From positions 1 to 64,000 of the forward strand of contig JAGLTS010000011.1 in the NCBI GenBank assembly GCA_023135165.1: a stretch of 64,000 nt of DNA, in the 5' to 3' direction. Below the pieces are notes generated by a model. It saw nothing but the letters and a program-made list of their open reading frames with translations. It ran no database searches and was not told where the DNA came from. Position numbers and translations under genes: made by a program. Shown here in pieces: positions 32,642 to 40,502 of this stretch (positions are counted from its first letter, which is position 1; the number at the start of each line of letters is the position of its first letter). Source of the DNA: Phycisphaerales bacterium. GTDB taxonomy: Bacteria; Planctomycetota; Phycisphaerae; Phycisphaerales; JAGLTS01.

Positions 32642-34408
32642 ATGAGCGACTTCCAGGATGACCCCAACGACACCCCGCAGGGTGATCTTCAGGATGACCA
32701 TTCGACATCCTTCGTCGACGTCAAGCAACTCGGACTCGTTGCGTCGGTAGCGAGCCTGAGCTACGTGTTCTGGGTCTGCGGCGCGATGGAGATGGTCGAG
32801 CGGTTGGCGTTCTACGGCGTGAAGGCCGTCTCGACGCTCTATGCCAAGGCGCCTGCTGTGGAAGGCGGTCTCGGCGTGGATCTGACCCAGTTCGGCACAC
32901 TGCTCGCCGTGTGGGCTGCGGTGCAGTCGTTCTTGCCGATCTTCACGGGCGGTCTGTCCGACCGGTACGGTTACAAGATCACGATCTTCCTCTCGACGGT
33001 CATCAAGATCATCGGTTATCTCATTATGGCGTGGTCGGCGATCTATGCGAATGATCTTTCCTGGCTGTCGGCGTATTGGGGCTTCTTTGCCGGTGCGATT
33101 GTGCTCGCGATCGGGACGGCCGTCTTCAAACCGGGCATCCAGGGCACCGTCGTCCTGTCGACCAACCGTCGAAACAGCTCGATGGCGTGGGGCGTCTTCT
33201 ACCAGACCGTCAACATCGGTGGATACCTCGGCCCGCTCGTCGCAGGCTTGATGCGTGAGAGGATGCAGACCTTCGTCGACAGCGTCTCCTGGCTCGACAG
33301 CGGCTGGCCGTTGGTCTTCCTGGCGTGTGCGATCATCATCGCGCTGAACTTCATCCTCCTGCTCACGTACAAGGAGGTCGGCAAGGAAGAACGCCTGGAA
33401 CGCAGGCGCCTGATCGCGGAGGGCAAGCTCGCCAAGAGCAACCTGGCGGCGGAGTCCATTCGAGAACTCCTCAAGCCGCACGTCTGGACGTACCTGCTGC
33501 TCTTCTCCGGCTTCTGGTTCATGTTCATGGCGTTATTCGACGTACTGCCCGCCCACATCGATGACTGGGTCAACACGTCGGACATCATTCAGACGCTGTT
33601 CCACGGCGGGAAATCCGAGAACGCGATCGTCAACTTCTTCGTCATCACAAACGAGGAGGGCACGGCGATCCAGCCGGAGGGCATGCTGAATCTCAACGCG
33701 ATGTTGATCATGATCACCTGCTTCTTTTTCGCGTGGATCAGCTCGAAGATGCGCGCAACGACAAGCATGGTTGTGGGCACGCTCTTTGCCAGTGCCGCCA
33801 TGTTCGCATCCGGGTACTCGACGGCCGGGTGGGTCTCGGTCGCGGCGATCGGCATCTTCAGCATCGGCGAAATGCTCTCAAGCCCGAAGTTCAGCGAGTT
33901 CATCGGCAACTTCGCGCCAAAGGGAAAGAAGGCGATGTACCTCGGCTTCTCCCAAGTGCCCATCGCAATCGGCTGGACGCTTGAGGGCAAGCTCGGTCCG
34001 ACGCTCTACGACATCTTCGCATCAAAGGACCGATTCTCACGCGAAGTGCTGATGAACCGGATCAACGACGGTAAGGCGGTGCTGCCCAACACGGAGACGC
34101 TGTCAACGTGGGCGGAGAACGTCAACCGGCAGACCACCGACTCGGCCGATCAGTTCACGCCCGACGTGCTCAGCGCTCTGTGCGACAGCGACCCGCAGGC
34201 GTTTGTCGACGTGATCCCCAACGGCGAGGCCTTCAACTGGCTCGTCACGATGACCGGTGAAAACGCGCAGACGCTCACGGCGTGGATGCACGGCAATTAC
34301 GAGACGATCGGCTACGTCTGGTACGTGCTCGGCGGCATCGGCATCATCTCAGCAATCGGCATCGCGATCTACGGCAAGTGGATTCTGACGCTGCGGAAGC
34401 AGGACTGA
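32642..34408 (+). CDS. POT/PTR-family peptide transporter-like MFS protein
   Basis: A 588-residue integral membrane protein of the major facilitator superfamily. The POT signature region appears as MVERLAFYGVKAVSTLY, and GGLSDRYGYK is the MFS loop 2-3 motif; FKPGIQGTV and a long cytoplasmic loop (EERLERRRLIAEGKLAKSN) follow. A C-terminal insertion of about 100 residues before the last helix (roughly 455-550) is hydrophilic and unusual. Such carriers take up di- and tripeptides with protons; substrate here is unproven. GACGGGAGC precedes the ATG. A hairpin terminator lies 71 nt past the stop. Confidence 0.85.
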   Translation: MSDFQDDPNDTPQGDLQDDHSTSFVDVKQLGLVASVASLSYVFWVCGAMEMVERLAFYGVKAVSTLYAKAPAVEGGLGVDLTQFGTLLAVWAAVQSFLPIFTGGLSDRYGYKITIFLSTVIKIIGYLIMAWSAIYANDLSWLSAYWGFFAGAIVLAIGTAVFKPGIQGTVVLSTNRRNSSMAWGVFYQTVNIGGYLGPLVAGLMRERMQTFVDSVSWLDSGWPLVFLACAIIIALNFILLLTYKEVGKEERLERRRLIAEGKLAKSNLAAESIRELLKPHVWTYLLLFSGFWFMFMALFDVLPAHIDDWVNTSDIIQTLFHGGKSENAIVNFFVITNEEGTAIQPEGMLNLNAMLIMITCFFFAWISSKMRATTSMVVGTLFASAAMFASGYSTAGWVSVAAIGIFSIGEMLSSPKFSEFIGNFAPKGKKAMYLGFSQVPIAIGWTLEGKLGPTLYDIFASKDRFSREVLMNRINDGKAVLPNTETLSTWAENVNRQTTDSADQFTPDVLSALCDSDPQAFVDVIPNGEAFNWLVTMTGENAQTLTAWMHGNYETIGYVWYVLGGIGIISAIGIAIYGKWILTLRKQD

Positions 34409-34479
34409 CGCAGGGCGCGCTTGGTGAGCCGCTGCATCCACGCCGGCAGTCTCTGCGCGGAGACGGGATGCCAGGATCT

Positions 34480-34501
34480 GCGCTGCGCACCGGCGCAGCG
34501 C
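34480..34501. terminator. Terminator hairpin between convergent genes
   Basis: GCGCTGCGC and GCGCAGCGC form a perfect 9-bp stem with an ACCG loop between the transporter and aminotransferase stop codons. No T-run. Confidence 0.55.
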
Positions 34502-34525
34502 GTGTTGAGAGATGGCGTTGAGCGT

Positions 34526-35734
34526 TCAGCAGTAATCAGCCGCGATCTCGGCGATGCGGTCGAACGCCTTCTCCAACACATCCTCCGGCGGAAGAAAGAC
34601 AACTCGGAAGTGTTGCGTGCCGGGATGCTGGCCGAAACCTGAGCCGGGGACGACGACGACGCCGGTCTCGGCGATGACACGGCTGCAAAACTCGTTGTCG
34701 GACACGCCCAGATCAATCCTCGGGAACGCGTAGAACGCACCGGCCGCCTTGACGCAACTGATGCCCTTGATCGCGTTGAGCCGCTCGTGCGTGATGTCGC
34801 GCCGGCGTGTAAGACGCTCCATCATCTCGGCGATGTGGGTCTGCGGGCCTTCAAGTGCGGGCTTGATCGCGTACTGCTCGGGGTGATTCGCGCTGAGACG
34901 GGCACGCTCCATCTTCTGAATCGCCTCGGCATACCGGCGCAACTCATCAGGCGGGCCTGACATCACGCCCCACCCAATTCGGAATCCGGGCACGATATAC
35001 GCCTTCGACAGCCCGTTGAACGTGATGATCTTCGCCTCGTCGGAGAGCGAGGCTGTGGATGTGTGCGTTCGGCCGTCGAACGGGAGCTTGTCGTAGATCT
35101 CATCGGAGAAGATCACGATGTTGCGTTCGATGGCGATGGCGATGAGCTTGGCCAGCGTGTCGTCCGAGCACATCGATCCGGTCGGGTTGTTCGGGTTGAT
35201 GAGAACAATGGCGCGCGTCTTATCGTCGATCTTGGATGCGATGTCGTTCACGTCCGGCTGCCAGTCGTTCTCCTCATCGAGGTAGTACGGCCGGTTCTCC
35301 GCTTCGAGCTTGGCGAGGATCGCCGTGTACAACGGATAACCGGGCGACGGCGTGAGGACGTTCTCGCCGCGGTTCACGAGTGCAGCCATCGCCAGTTCGA
35401 TCGCTTCGCTGCCGCCGGACGTGATGTATGCGTGGCAGATCGACTTGATGCCCTTGCGCGCGGCTTCACGTTTGACGGCTTCGATGGCTTCAGGGATGCC
35501 GGATGAGGGCGCGTAGCCGTTTCTGTTGGCGCGCATGGCGTCGTATGTAGCCCCGACGATGTGCTCGGGGGTGACGAAGTCGAAGATGTTCGGGTCGCCG
35601 ATGTTGAGGTAGAGCATCTCCTTGCCCGCGGCTTTGGCTTTGTCCGCAAGGAGAATGACATCACGGACGGCGTACTTGATCGCCTTCGTGCGGTCGGCGG
35701 GCCGAATCGTGCGTGAACTAGTGGTAGCGGACAT
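34526..35734 (-). CDS. Class I/II aminotransferase, AlaT-like
   Basis: A 402-residue PLP-dependent aminotransferase. Conserved parts: YAPSSGIPEAIEAV, YITSGGSEAIELAMAAL, LINPNNPTGSM, FSDEIYDKLPFDG, the PLP lysine K244 in FNGLSKAYIVPGFRIGW, and HFRVVFLPPEDVLEKAF. It most resembles glutamate-pyruvate transaminases linking pyruvate and glutamate to alanine and 2-oxoglutarate; other substrates are possible. The ATG follows AAGGAGC. A TACACT -10 is seen on the minus strand about 60 nt upstream (near 35800). Confidence 0.93.
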   Translation of the reverse strand: MSATTSSRTIRPADRTKAIKYAVRDVILLADKAKAAGKEMLYLNIGDPNIFDFVTPEHIVGATYDAMRANRNGYAPSSGIPEAIEAVKREAARKGIKSICHAYITSGGSEAIELAMAALVNRGENVLTPSPGYPLYTAILAKLEAENRPYYLDEENDWQPDVNDIASKIDDKTRAIVLINPNNPTGSMCSDDTLAKLIAIAIERNIVIFSDEIYDKLPFDGRTHTSTASLSDEAKIITFNGLSKAYIVPGFRIGWGVMSGPPDELRRYAEAIQKMERARLSANHPEQYAIKPALEGPQTHIAEMMERLTRRRDITHERLNAIKGISCVKAAGAFYAFPRIDLGVSDNEFCSRVIAETGVVVVPGSGFGQHPGTQHFRVVFLPPEDVLEKAFDRIAEIAADYC

Positions 35735-35873
35735 GCGTGCTCCTTCGGCTGCGGAGGTGCGTGCGTGAGCTGGAATCGCCGGGCGGGTTCCCGGGCCGCG
35801 CAGTGTACCATCGCCCTGTTGCCGTGCGTGTACAACATCGGCGGATGCTGTGACGAGTCGCCGTCCGGTCTGC

Positions 35874-35879
35874 TACGAT
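35874..35879 (+). promoter_or_regulatory. -10 element TACGAT
   Basis: GCTACGAT lies 30 nt before the start of the secreted unknown protein gene, with CAGGAGA as ribosome binding site. No clear -35. Confidence 0.45.
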
Positions 35880-35909
35880 ACGAGGCTACCGCAAGTCAGG
35901 AGACCTCTC

Positions 35910-37526
35910 ATGAATCTCCGGGTTCGACCACGTTCGTACGCTTTGGCGACTCTGGCTATTCTCGCGGCATCGGCCCCCGCATCGTCACAACCCGGTGACG
36001 ACGTCTGGGTTGAGCACATCGTCGGCTCACGTGAGGCGCAGGCTGCCTACCAGGCCGGCGTCGCCGCCCTGTCGGAGGATGAGACGAGCTACCGGCTGCT
36101 CTTTGACGCCTGGATGAAGATGGCTCCCATGCCCTTCAGCCGGGCCGGCCAGGAGCGGTTGCCCGTCATCAGTTCTCAGACGCTCCACCCCGATGAGGAG
36201 GTCTGGCCTGACATCGTGCGATGGGCGCGAAGCCCTGATCATGACGAGGTGTTCGATCTCATCAAACAGGCGGCGGAGGTCGCCGAGGATGACGATGACG
36301 ACATGCGCATCGTGCGGGCGTTTGGCCTGCCCTACGGCACGGCTGACCTCCCTGACGAGTACATCGACGCCGACTTCGTCGTTCTCGATGACCCGGTGCT
36401 GCTGCTCAGCGGCGGAGCGTTCCTCTACCTCGATGCGATCGGTGACCTCGGCTATCTCGTTGTGGCGGAGGCGTATCGGCGTGCGGAGGAGGGCGATCTC
36501 TACGAGGCATGCTCGCTGCTCGTGGACTGGGTCCGCATCGCAAGACAACTCGCCGATCGCGACTTCGGCCTGGAGAAGATCAGCGGCATCGTGATGATGA
36601 ACGGCGCCTGCGATGTGATGCGCAGCATCCTCTATCGCGATCACCTCTACCGCGATCGCTCGGCGATGAGTGTGAACCAGTACGGAGAGATCGTTGACGA
36701 TCTTGACGTGCTGTTGCTTGACCGCATCCGTTTCCCCACATCGGATAAACGCGTGCTCCTGTCGCTTGTGGGCGACACGTTCGTGCGCCGCGGGGGCGTG
36801 GACAAACAGAAGCTCGCGAGGGTCTTCACAGCGATGTCCTCAGCATCCTCGCCTCTGCGCGCATTCCACGAGCGCCGGCGTTGGGAGGAAATCGCCGACT
36901 CGCACGACGGGTACTTCGCCACGGTCGACGAGATCGTGAAGGTGTGGGGCGACTGGGACTTCCGCTGGAACATGGAGGATCAGTTTGACCCCGCCATCGA
37001 GGGAGTGACGAACTACTCGCAAATCGATGCGGGCGCCTTTCCCATTATCACAGCGACCCTGGGAAGGCTCGACTCCCTTAACTACGGTCGCAGGCAGCTT
37101 CAGTTGGTGCTCGGCGGGACGCAGGCATCATTGGCGGTGCGCGCGTATGTCGTAAAAAACAAGGAGCTGCCTCTCAACTTCGTGAATATCGTACCGCGGC
37201 ACATGCCTCGGCTGCCGGTCGATCCATTTGACAATCGCGCGCAGCGGAACAAGCGACAACTGCAGTACTTCGTGCCGGTGCGTGACTATCCGCCGGTGGA
37301 TCCGCGTGAATTGCCCGTGCCGTACCCGGTGCGTATCACTTCCCCCGCCATGACAATGCCGACGGTGATGTTCAACGATGCGGACCAATATGATGAGTTC
37401 CTCATCTACTCGAAGGGCATGAACCTCCGCAATGACTTCCTGCACGAGGACAATATCGAGAGGGGCGACGTCATGATTTGGCCGCCGCTTGAGGAACTTT
37501 TACGCAGCAAAGGACTTTGGCCGTGA
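35910..37526 (+). CDS. Secreted protein of unknown function
   Basis: A 538-residue protein with a signal peptide (SYALATLAILAASAPASS, about 10-27). The mature part is mostly helical, with an acidic stretch EVAEDDDDDMRIV and motifs such as DFGLEKISGIVMMNGACDV. The C-terminal portion has many Pro and aromatic residues (FVPVRDYPPVDPRELPVPYP). I do not recognise the family. CAGGAGA precedes the ATG at 35910; the upstream in-frame ATG at 35850 lies before the -10. Its stop overlaps the start of trxB (GTGA), so their translation is coupled. Confidence 0.75.
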   Translation: MNLRVRPRSYALATLAILAASAPASSQPGDDVWVEHIVGSREAQAAYQAGVAALSEDETSYRLLFDAWMKMAPMPFSRAGQERLPVISSQTLHPDEEVWPDIVRWARSPDHDEVFDLIKQAAEVAEDDDDDMRIVRAFGLPYGTADLPDEYIDADFVVLDDPVLLLSGGAFLYLDAIGDLGYLVVAEAYRRAEEGDLYEACSLLVDWVRIARQLADRDFGLEKISGIVMMNGACDVMRSILYRDHLYRDRSAMSVNQYGEIVDDLDVLLLDRIRFPTSDKRVLLSLVGDTFVRRGGVDKQKLARVFTAMSSASSPLRAFHERRRWEEIADSHDGYFATVDEIVKVWGDWDFRWNMEDQFDPAIEGVTNYSQIDAGAFPIITATLGRLDSLNYGRRQLQLVLGGTQASLAVRAYVVKNKELPLNFVNIVPRHMPRLPVDPFDNRAQRNKRQLQYFVPVRDYPPVDPRELPVPYPVRITSPAMTMPTVMFNDADQYDEFLIYSKGMNLRNDFLHEDNIERGDVMIWPPLEELLRSKGLWP

Positions 37527-38497
37527 GCGAAGCGACGCATCATAGGGTTGTCATCATCGGATCAGGACCGGCCGGGTGGACTGCTGCGATCTACGCCGCG
37601 CGCGCCCAGCTTGAACCTGTCTGCTACGTCGGCGTGCCCAAGCAGGACCCGAGCATCATTCTCCCCGGCGGACAACTCATGCTCACCACCGAGGTCGAGA
37701 ACTTCCCTGGATTCCCCGAAGGAATCGCAGGCCCGATGCTCATGCAGATGGTTCAGAAGCAAGCGGAACGCTTCGGCACCAAGATCGTCGGCGAAGACAT
37801 CGTCCGGTGCGATTTCTCGAAGCGCCCGTTCACGTTGCACACATCCGCGGACAAGACCGTGCTGGCCGACGCCGTCATCATCGCCACCGGCGCCACGGCG
37901 AACTGGCTGGGGCTTGAGAACGAAATGCGGCTCGCTACGAGCGGCGGCGGCGTGAGCGCGTGCGCCGTCTGCGATGGCGCGCTGCCCGTCTTTCGCGATC
38001 AGCCGCTCGCGCTCGTCGGCGGGGGCGACTCCGCCATGGAAGAGGCGACCTACCTCACGAAGTTCGCATCGACCGTCTATATCATTCACCGGCGAGATGA
38101 GCTGCGCGCAAGCAAGGTCATGCAGAAGCGCTTCCTCGACCAGCCCAACGCCAAGGTCGTCTGGAACAGCATCGTCATCGACGTGCTTGGTGATACCACG
38201 GTGACAGGCGTTCGGCTGCGCGATACCGTCACGGGCGAGGAATCGACGCTCGAAGTGCGCGGGCTGTTCGTCACGATCGGCCACACGCCCGCGACCGGCT
38301 TCCTGCGAGATACCGGGCTTGAGTTTGACGAGAAAGGCTACATCGTCGCGCAGGGTGATAGCGGTCGCACGAGCATCGAGGGTGTGTTCGCAGCCGGTGA
38401 CGTTGCTGATTCGCAGTATCGTCAGGCGATCACCGCTGCGGGCATGGGATGCCGAGCCGCGCTCGATGCCGAGCGATGGCTCGCGGCGCAGGAATGA
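37523..38497 (+). CDS. trxB: Thioredoxin reductase
   Basis: A 324-residue flavoprotein that passes electrons from NADPH to thioredoxin. FAD-binding GSGPAGWTAAIYAARA (14-29), redox-active C147-A-V-C150, NADPH-binding GGGDSAMEEATYL (167-179) and the C-terminal FAD motif GVFAAGDVADSQYRQAITAA are all present, and length is normal. I chose GTG 37523, which overlaps the preceding stop and follows AAAGGAC; a TTG 6 nt earlier is in frame. No thioredoxin gene is adjacent. A PAP-type phosphatase gene starts 24 nt after its stop. Confidence 0.96.
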   Translation: MSEATHHRVVIIGSGPAGWTAAIYAARAQLEPVCYVGVPKQDPSIILPGGQLMLTTEVENFPGFPEGIAGPMLMQMVQKQAERFGTKIVGEDIVRCDFSKRPFTLHTSADKTVLADAVIIATGATANWLGLENEMRLATSGGGVSACAVCDGALPVFRDQPLALVGGGDSAMEEATYLTKFASTVYIIHRRDELRASKVMQKRFLDQPNAKVVWNSIVIDVLGDTTVTGVRLRDTVTGEESTLEVRGLFVTIGHTPATGFLRDTGLEFDEKGYIVAQGDSGRTSIEGVFAAGDVADSQYRQAITAAGMGCRAALDAERWLAAQE

Positions 38498-38521
38498 TCG
38501 CACGCCGAAGGGAAACTGCTG

Positions 38522-39502
38522 ATGTCAACCGATCCGCTTGTTGACCGTGGGGCCATCGTCGAGGCTGTGCGCCTGGCGTGCGGGCTGTGCGAGACCGTGC
38601 AAGCCTCGCTTGTGACCGCGGAAACGCTGAAAAAGAAGGACCGCTGCCCGGTGACGGTGGCGGACTACGGCTCGCAGGCGGTGATCTGTCACGCGCTGGA
38701 TGAGGCATATCCTGGGCTGCCGATCGTCGGTGAGGAAGATGCCGCGGCGCTGCGCGAACCGGATAACGCGGAGCTGCGCAGCCGAGTCGAGTCGCATGTG
38801 TCGAATGTATGTTCATCACTGCGCGGCGATGCGGTGCTCGCTGCGATCGACAGGGGCAACCACGATGCGTCGGCTTCGCGATACTGGACGCTCGACCCGA
38901 TCGACGGCACGAAGGGGTTTTTGCGCGGCGAGCAATACGCCGTGGCGCTCGCACTGATCGAGGAAGGCGTAGTGCAGCTCGGTATCCTCGGCTGCCCGAA
39001 CCTGCCGCACGCGAACGGCGCCGGGTGCCTGTTCATCGCACAGCGAGGCGGCGGCGCGTTCACAGCACCTCTCACCGATGTGACCGCACTGACGGCGATT
39101 CACACCGACGACATCAGCGATCCATCCGCAGCGCGCTTCTGCGAATCCGTCGAGAGCGGCCACAGCTCGCACAGCCACTCCGCACAGGTCGCACAGAGGC
39201 TCGGCGTGACGACCGACCCGGTCCGCATGGATTCGCAGTGCAAGTACGGCGCCGTCGCGCGCGGCGATGCGTCGATCTATATGCGATTGCCCACGCGCAA
39301 GGATTACGAAGAACGGATCTGGGACCACGCAGCCGGCGCGATCGTGATCGAGGAAGCCGGCGGCCGAGTCTCCGACGTGCACGGCAAGCCCCTCGACTTC
39401 TCGCAGGGCACAACGCTCAAGAACAACGCCGGCGTCATCGCAACCAACGCACCGCTGCACAATCAAGTCCTCGCCGCGGTGAAGATGGTGTTGGAGGCGT
39501 GA
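38522..39502 (+). CDS. 3'(2'),5'-bisphosphate nucleotidase, HAL2/CysQ type
   Basis: A 326-residue inositol-monophosphatase-superfamily enzyme. Metal-binding motifs: GEED (70-73), DPIDGTKGF (125-133) and WDHAAGAIVIEEAGG near 280. The arrangement fits PAP phosphatases that turn 3'-phosphoadenosine 5'-phosphate into AMP, recycling the by-product of sulfotransferases and sulfate assimilation. The sulfotransferase at 60-818 would be a source of PAP. The ATG is preceded by AAGGGA. It probably shares a transcript with trxB. A 48-bp repeat begins 20 nt after its stop. Confidence 0.9.
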   Translation: MSTDPLVDRGAIVEAVRLACGLCETVQASLVTAETLKKKDRCPVTVADYGSQAVICHALDEAYPGLPIVGEEDAAALREPDNAELRSRVESHVSNVCSSLRGDAVLAAIDRGNHDASASRYWTLDPIDGTKGFLRGEQYAVALALIEEGVVQLGILGCPNLPHANGAGCLFIAQRGGGAFTAPLTDVTALTAIHTDDISDPSAARFCESVESGHSSHSHSAQVAQRLGVTTDPVRMDSQCKYGAVARGDASIYMRLPTRKDYEERIWDHAAGAIVIEEAGGRVSDVHGKPLDFSQGTTLKNNAGVIATNAPLHNQVLAAVKMVLEA

Positions 39503-39521
39503 ACGTCACGGTAGTGCGGGC

Positions 39522-39569
39522 CGCCAACACAGCCAAGATGGCCGTACCATGTAACGGAGCCGTCTTGGC
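39522..39569 (+). repeat. 48-bp direct repeat, copy A
   Basis: Begins CGCCAACACAGCC and matches 40412-40459 at 39 of 48 positions without gaps. Contains GGCCAT-like palindromic parts (AAGATGGCC). Starts 20 nt after the phosphatase stop codon. Confidence 0.7.
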
Positions 39570-39638
39570 TCTGCAGAGACGACGATCGCTTGTAGCGGCC
39601 AGTCCCACACTCATGGTCTTCTTGGAGGCACGTGGGCA

Positions 39639-40367
39639 ATGCGAACACGAGGGCTCATTCGTCGATTGCTGCTGTGCTTTCTTGTCGGTGCGGTGATGAA
39701 CCTGGGGCTCGCGTGGCTCCACACGTACCTGATCTCTCAACCTGATGTGGGCGAGCGGTCGGCATTTGTGGGCTGTGCTCTCGATGACGGGACAACGTGG
39801 ATCGTCGGCAGGTTCTGGGATGTGCCGGGCGTGGTCTCCGTCACATCACAACGGGTTGCAGATGCACGTCTGAGAAGACGCATGTCGGATCTGAGCGACG
39901 AGGAGAACGCTGCACGAAGAGCGCGGGCCGAGGAACTGCTCCCACATTGGGCACCTCGGACGATCATAACGGCTGGCACGCTTACCGCGCGACGGGGCAC
40001 GGCTGTCGAAATGGTCGAAGGTGCACAGGCGCGCGGCCTGCCACTCTTGTCGTTCCGATGTGTGTATGGCCCCGTGACGAGACCCCGCACATGGGCAGGG
40101 CATCAGGATCGCACAAACTGCTATGGGGCTGTGCGGGTCGGGGGGTGTGATCTGCCGTTTCTGCCGATCTGGCCGGGGTTTCTCATCAACAGCGTTCTCT
40201 TCGGCGCGATAGTGCTGGCGTTCTGGGGGTTTGTGCGGATGATCGTGCGGGCGGCGCGTCGGGAGGATGGCTTATGCCCGAGCTGCGGCTACGATCTCGC
40301 GAGCGGCAAGCTCGACAGTTGTCCCGAATGCGGATGGAACCGCACGAGCGATGAGGGGGATGCGTAA
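39639..40367 (+). CDS. Membrane protein with C-terminal zinc ribbon
   Basis: A 242-residue protein with two hydrophobic helices (about 8-28 and 178-205) enclosing an exported domain of some 150 residues, and a cytoplasmic C-terminal zinc ribbon CPSCGYDLASGKLDSCPECG, a tail I associate with planctomycete membrane proteins. Function unknown. The start at 39639 follows GGAGGCACGTGGGC. It is flanked by the 48-bp repeats at 39522 and 40412 and may have moved or been duplicated together with them. Confidence 0.75.
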   Translation: MRTRGLIRRLLLCFLVGAVMNLGLAWLHTYLISQPDVGERSAFVGCALDDGTTWIVGRFWDVPGVVSVTSQRVADARLRRRMSDLSDEENAARRARAEELLPHWAPRTIITAGTLTARRGTAVEMVEGAQARGLPLLSFRCVYGPVTRPRTWAGHQDRTNCYGAVRVGGCDLPFLPIWPGFLINSVLFGAIVLAFWGFVRMIVRAARREDGLCPSCGYDLASGKLDSCPECGWNRTSDEGDA

Positions 40368-40411
40368 CCGGCTGGCCATGAACGCGCAGGGGGAGTCTTG
40401 TACGCAGCGCG

Positions 40412-40459
40412 CGCCAACACGGCCGGGATGGCCGTGCTCTGTGACGGACCCGTCGTGGC
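40412..40459 (+). repeat. 48-bp direct repeat, copy B
   Basis: Partner of 39522-39569, same orientation, 890 bp apart. Starts 45 nt after the stop of the zinc-ribbon membrane protein gene. Confidence 0.7.
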
Positions 40460-40502
40460 GTCGCTCCCTTTCCGGGCGCGGATCATTAACATCCGATGAT
40501 GG

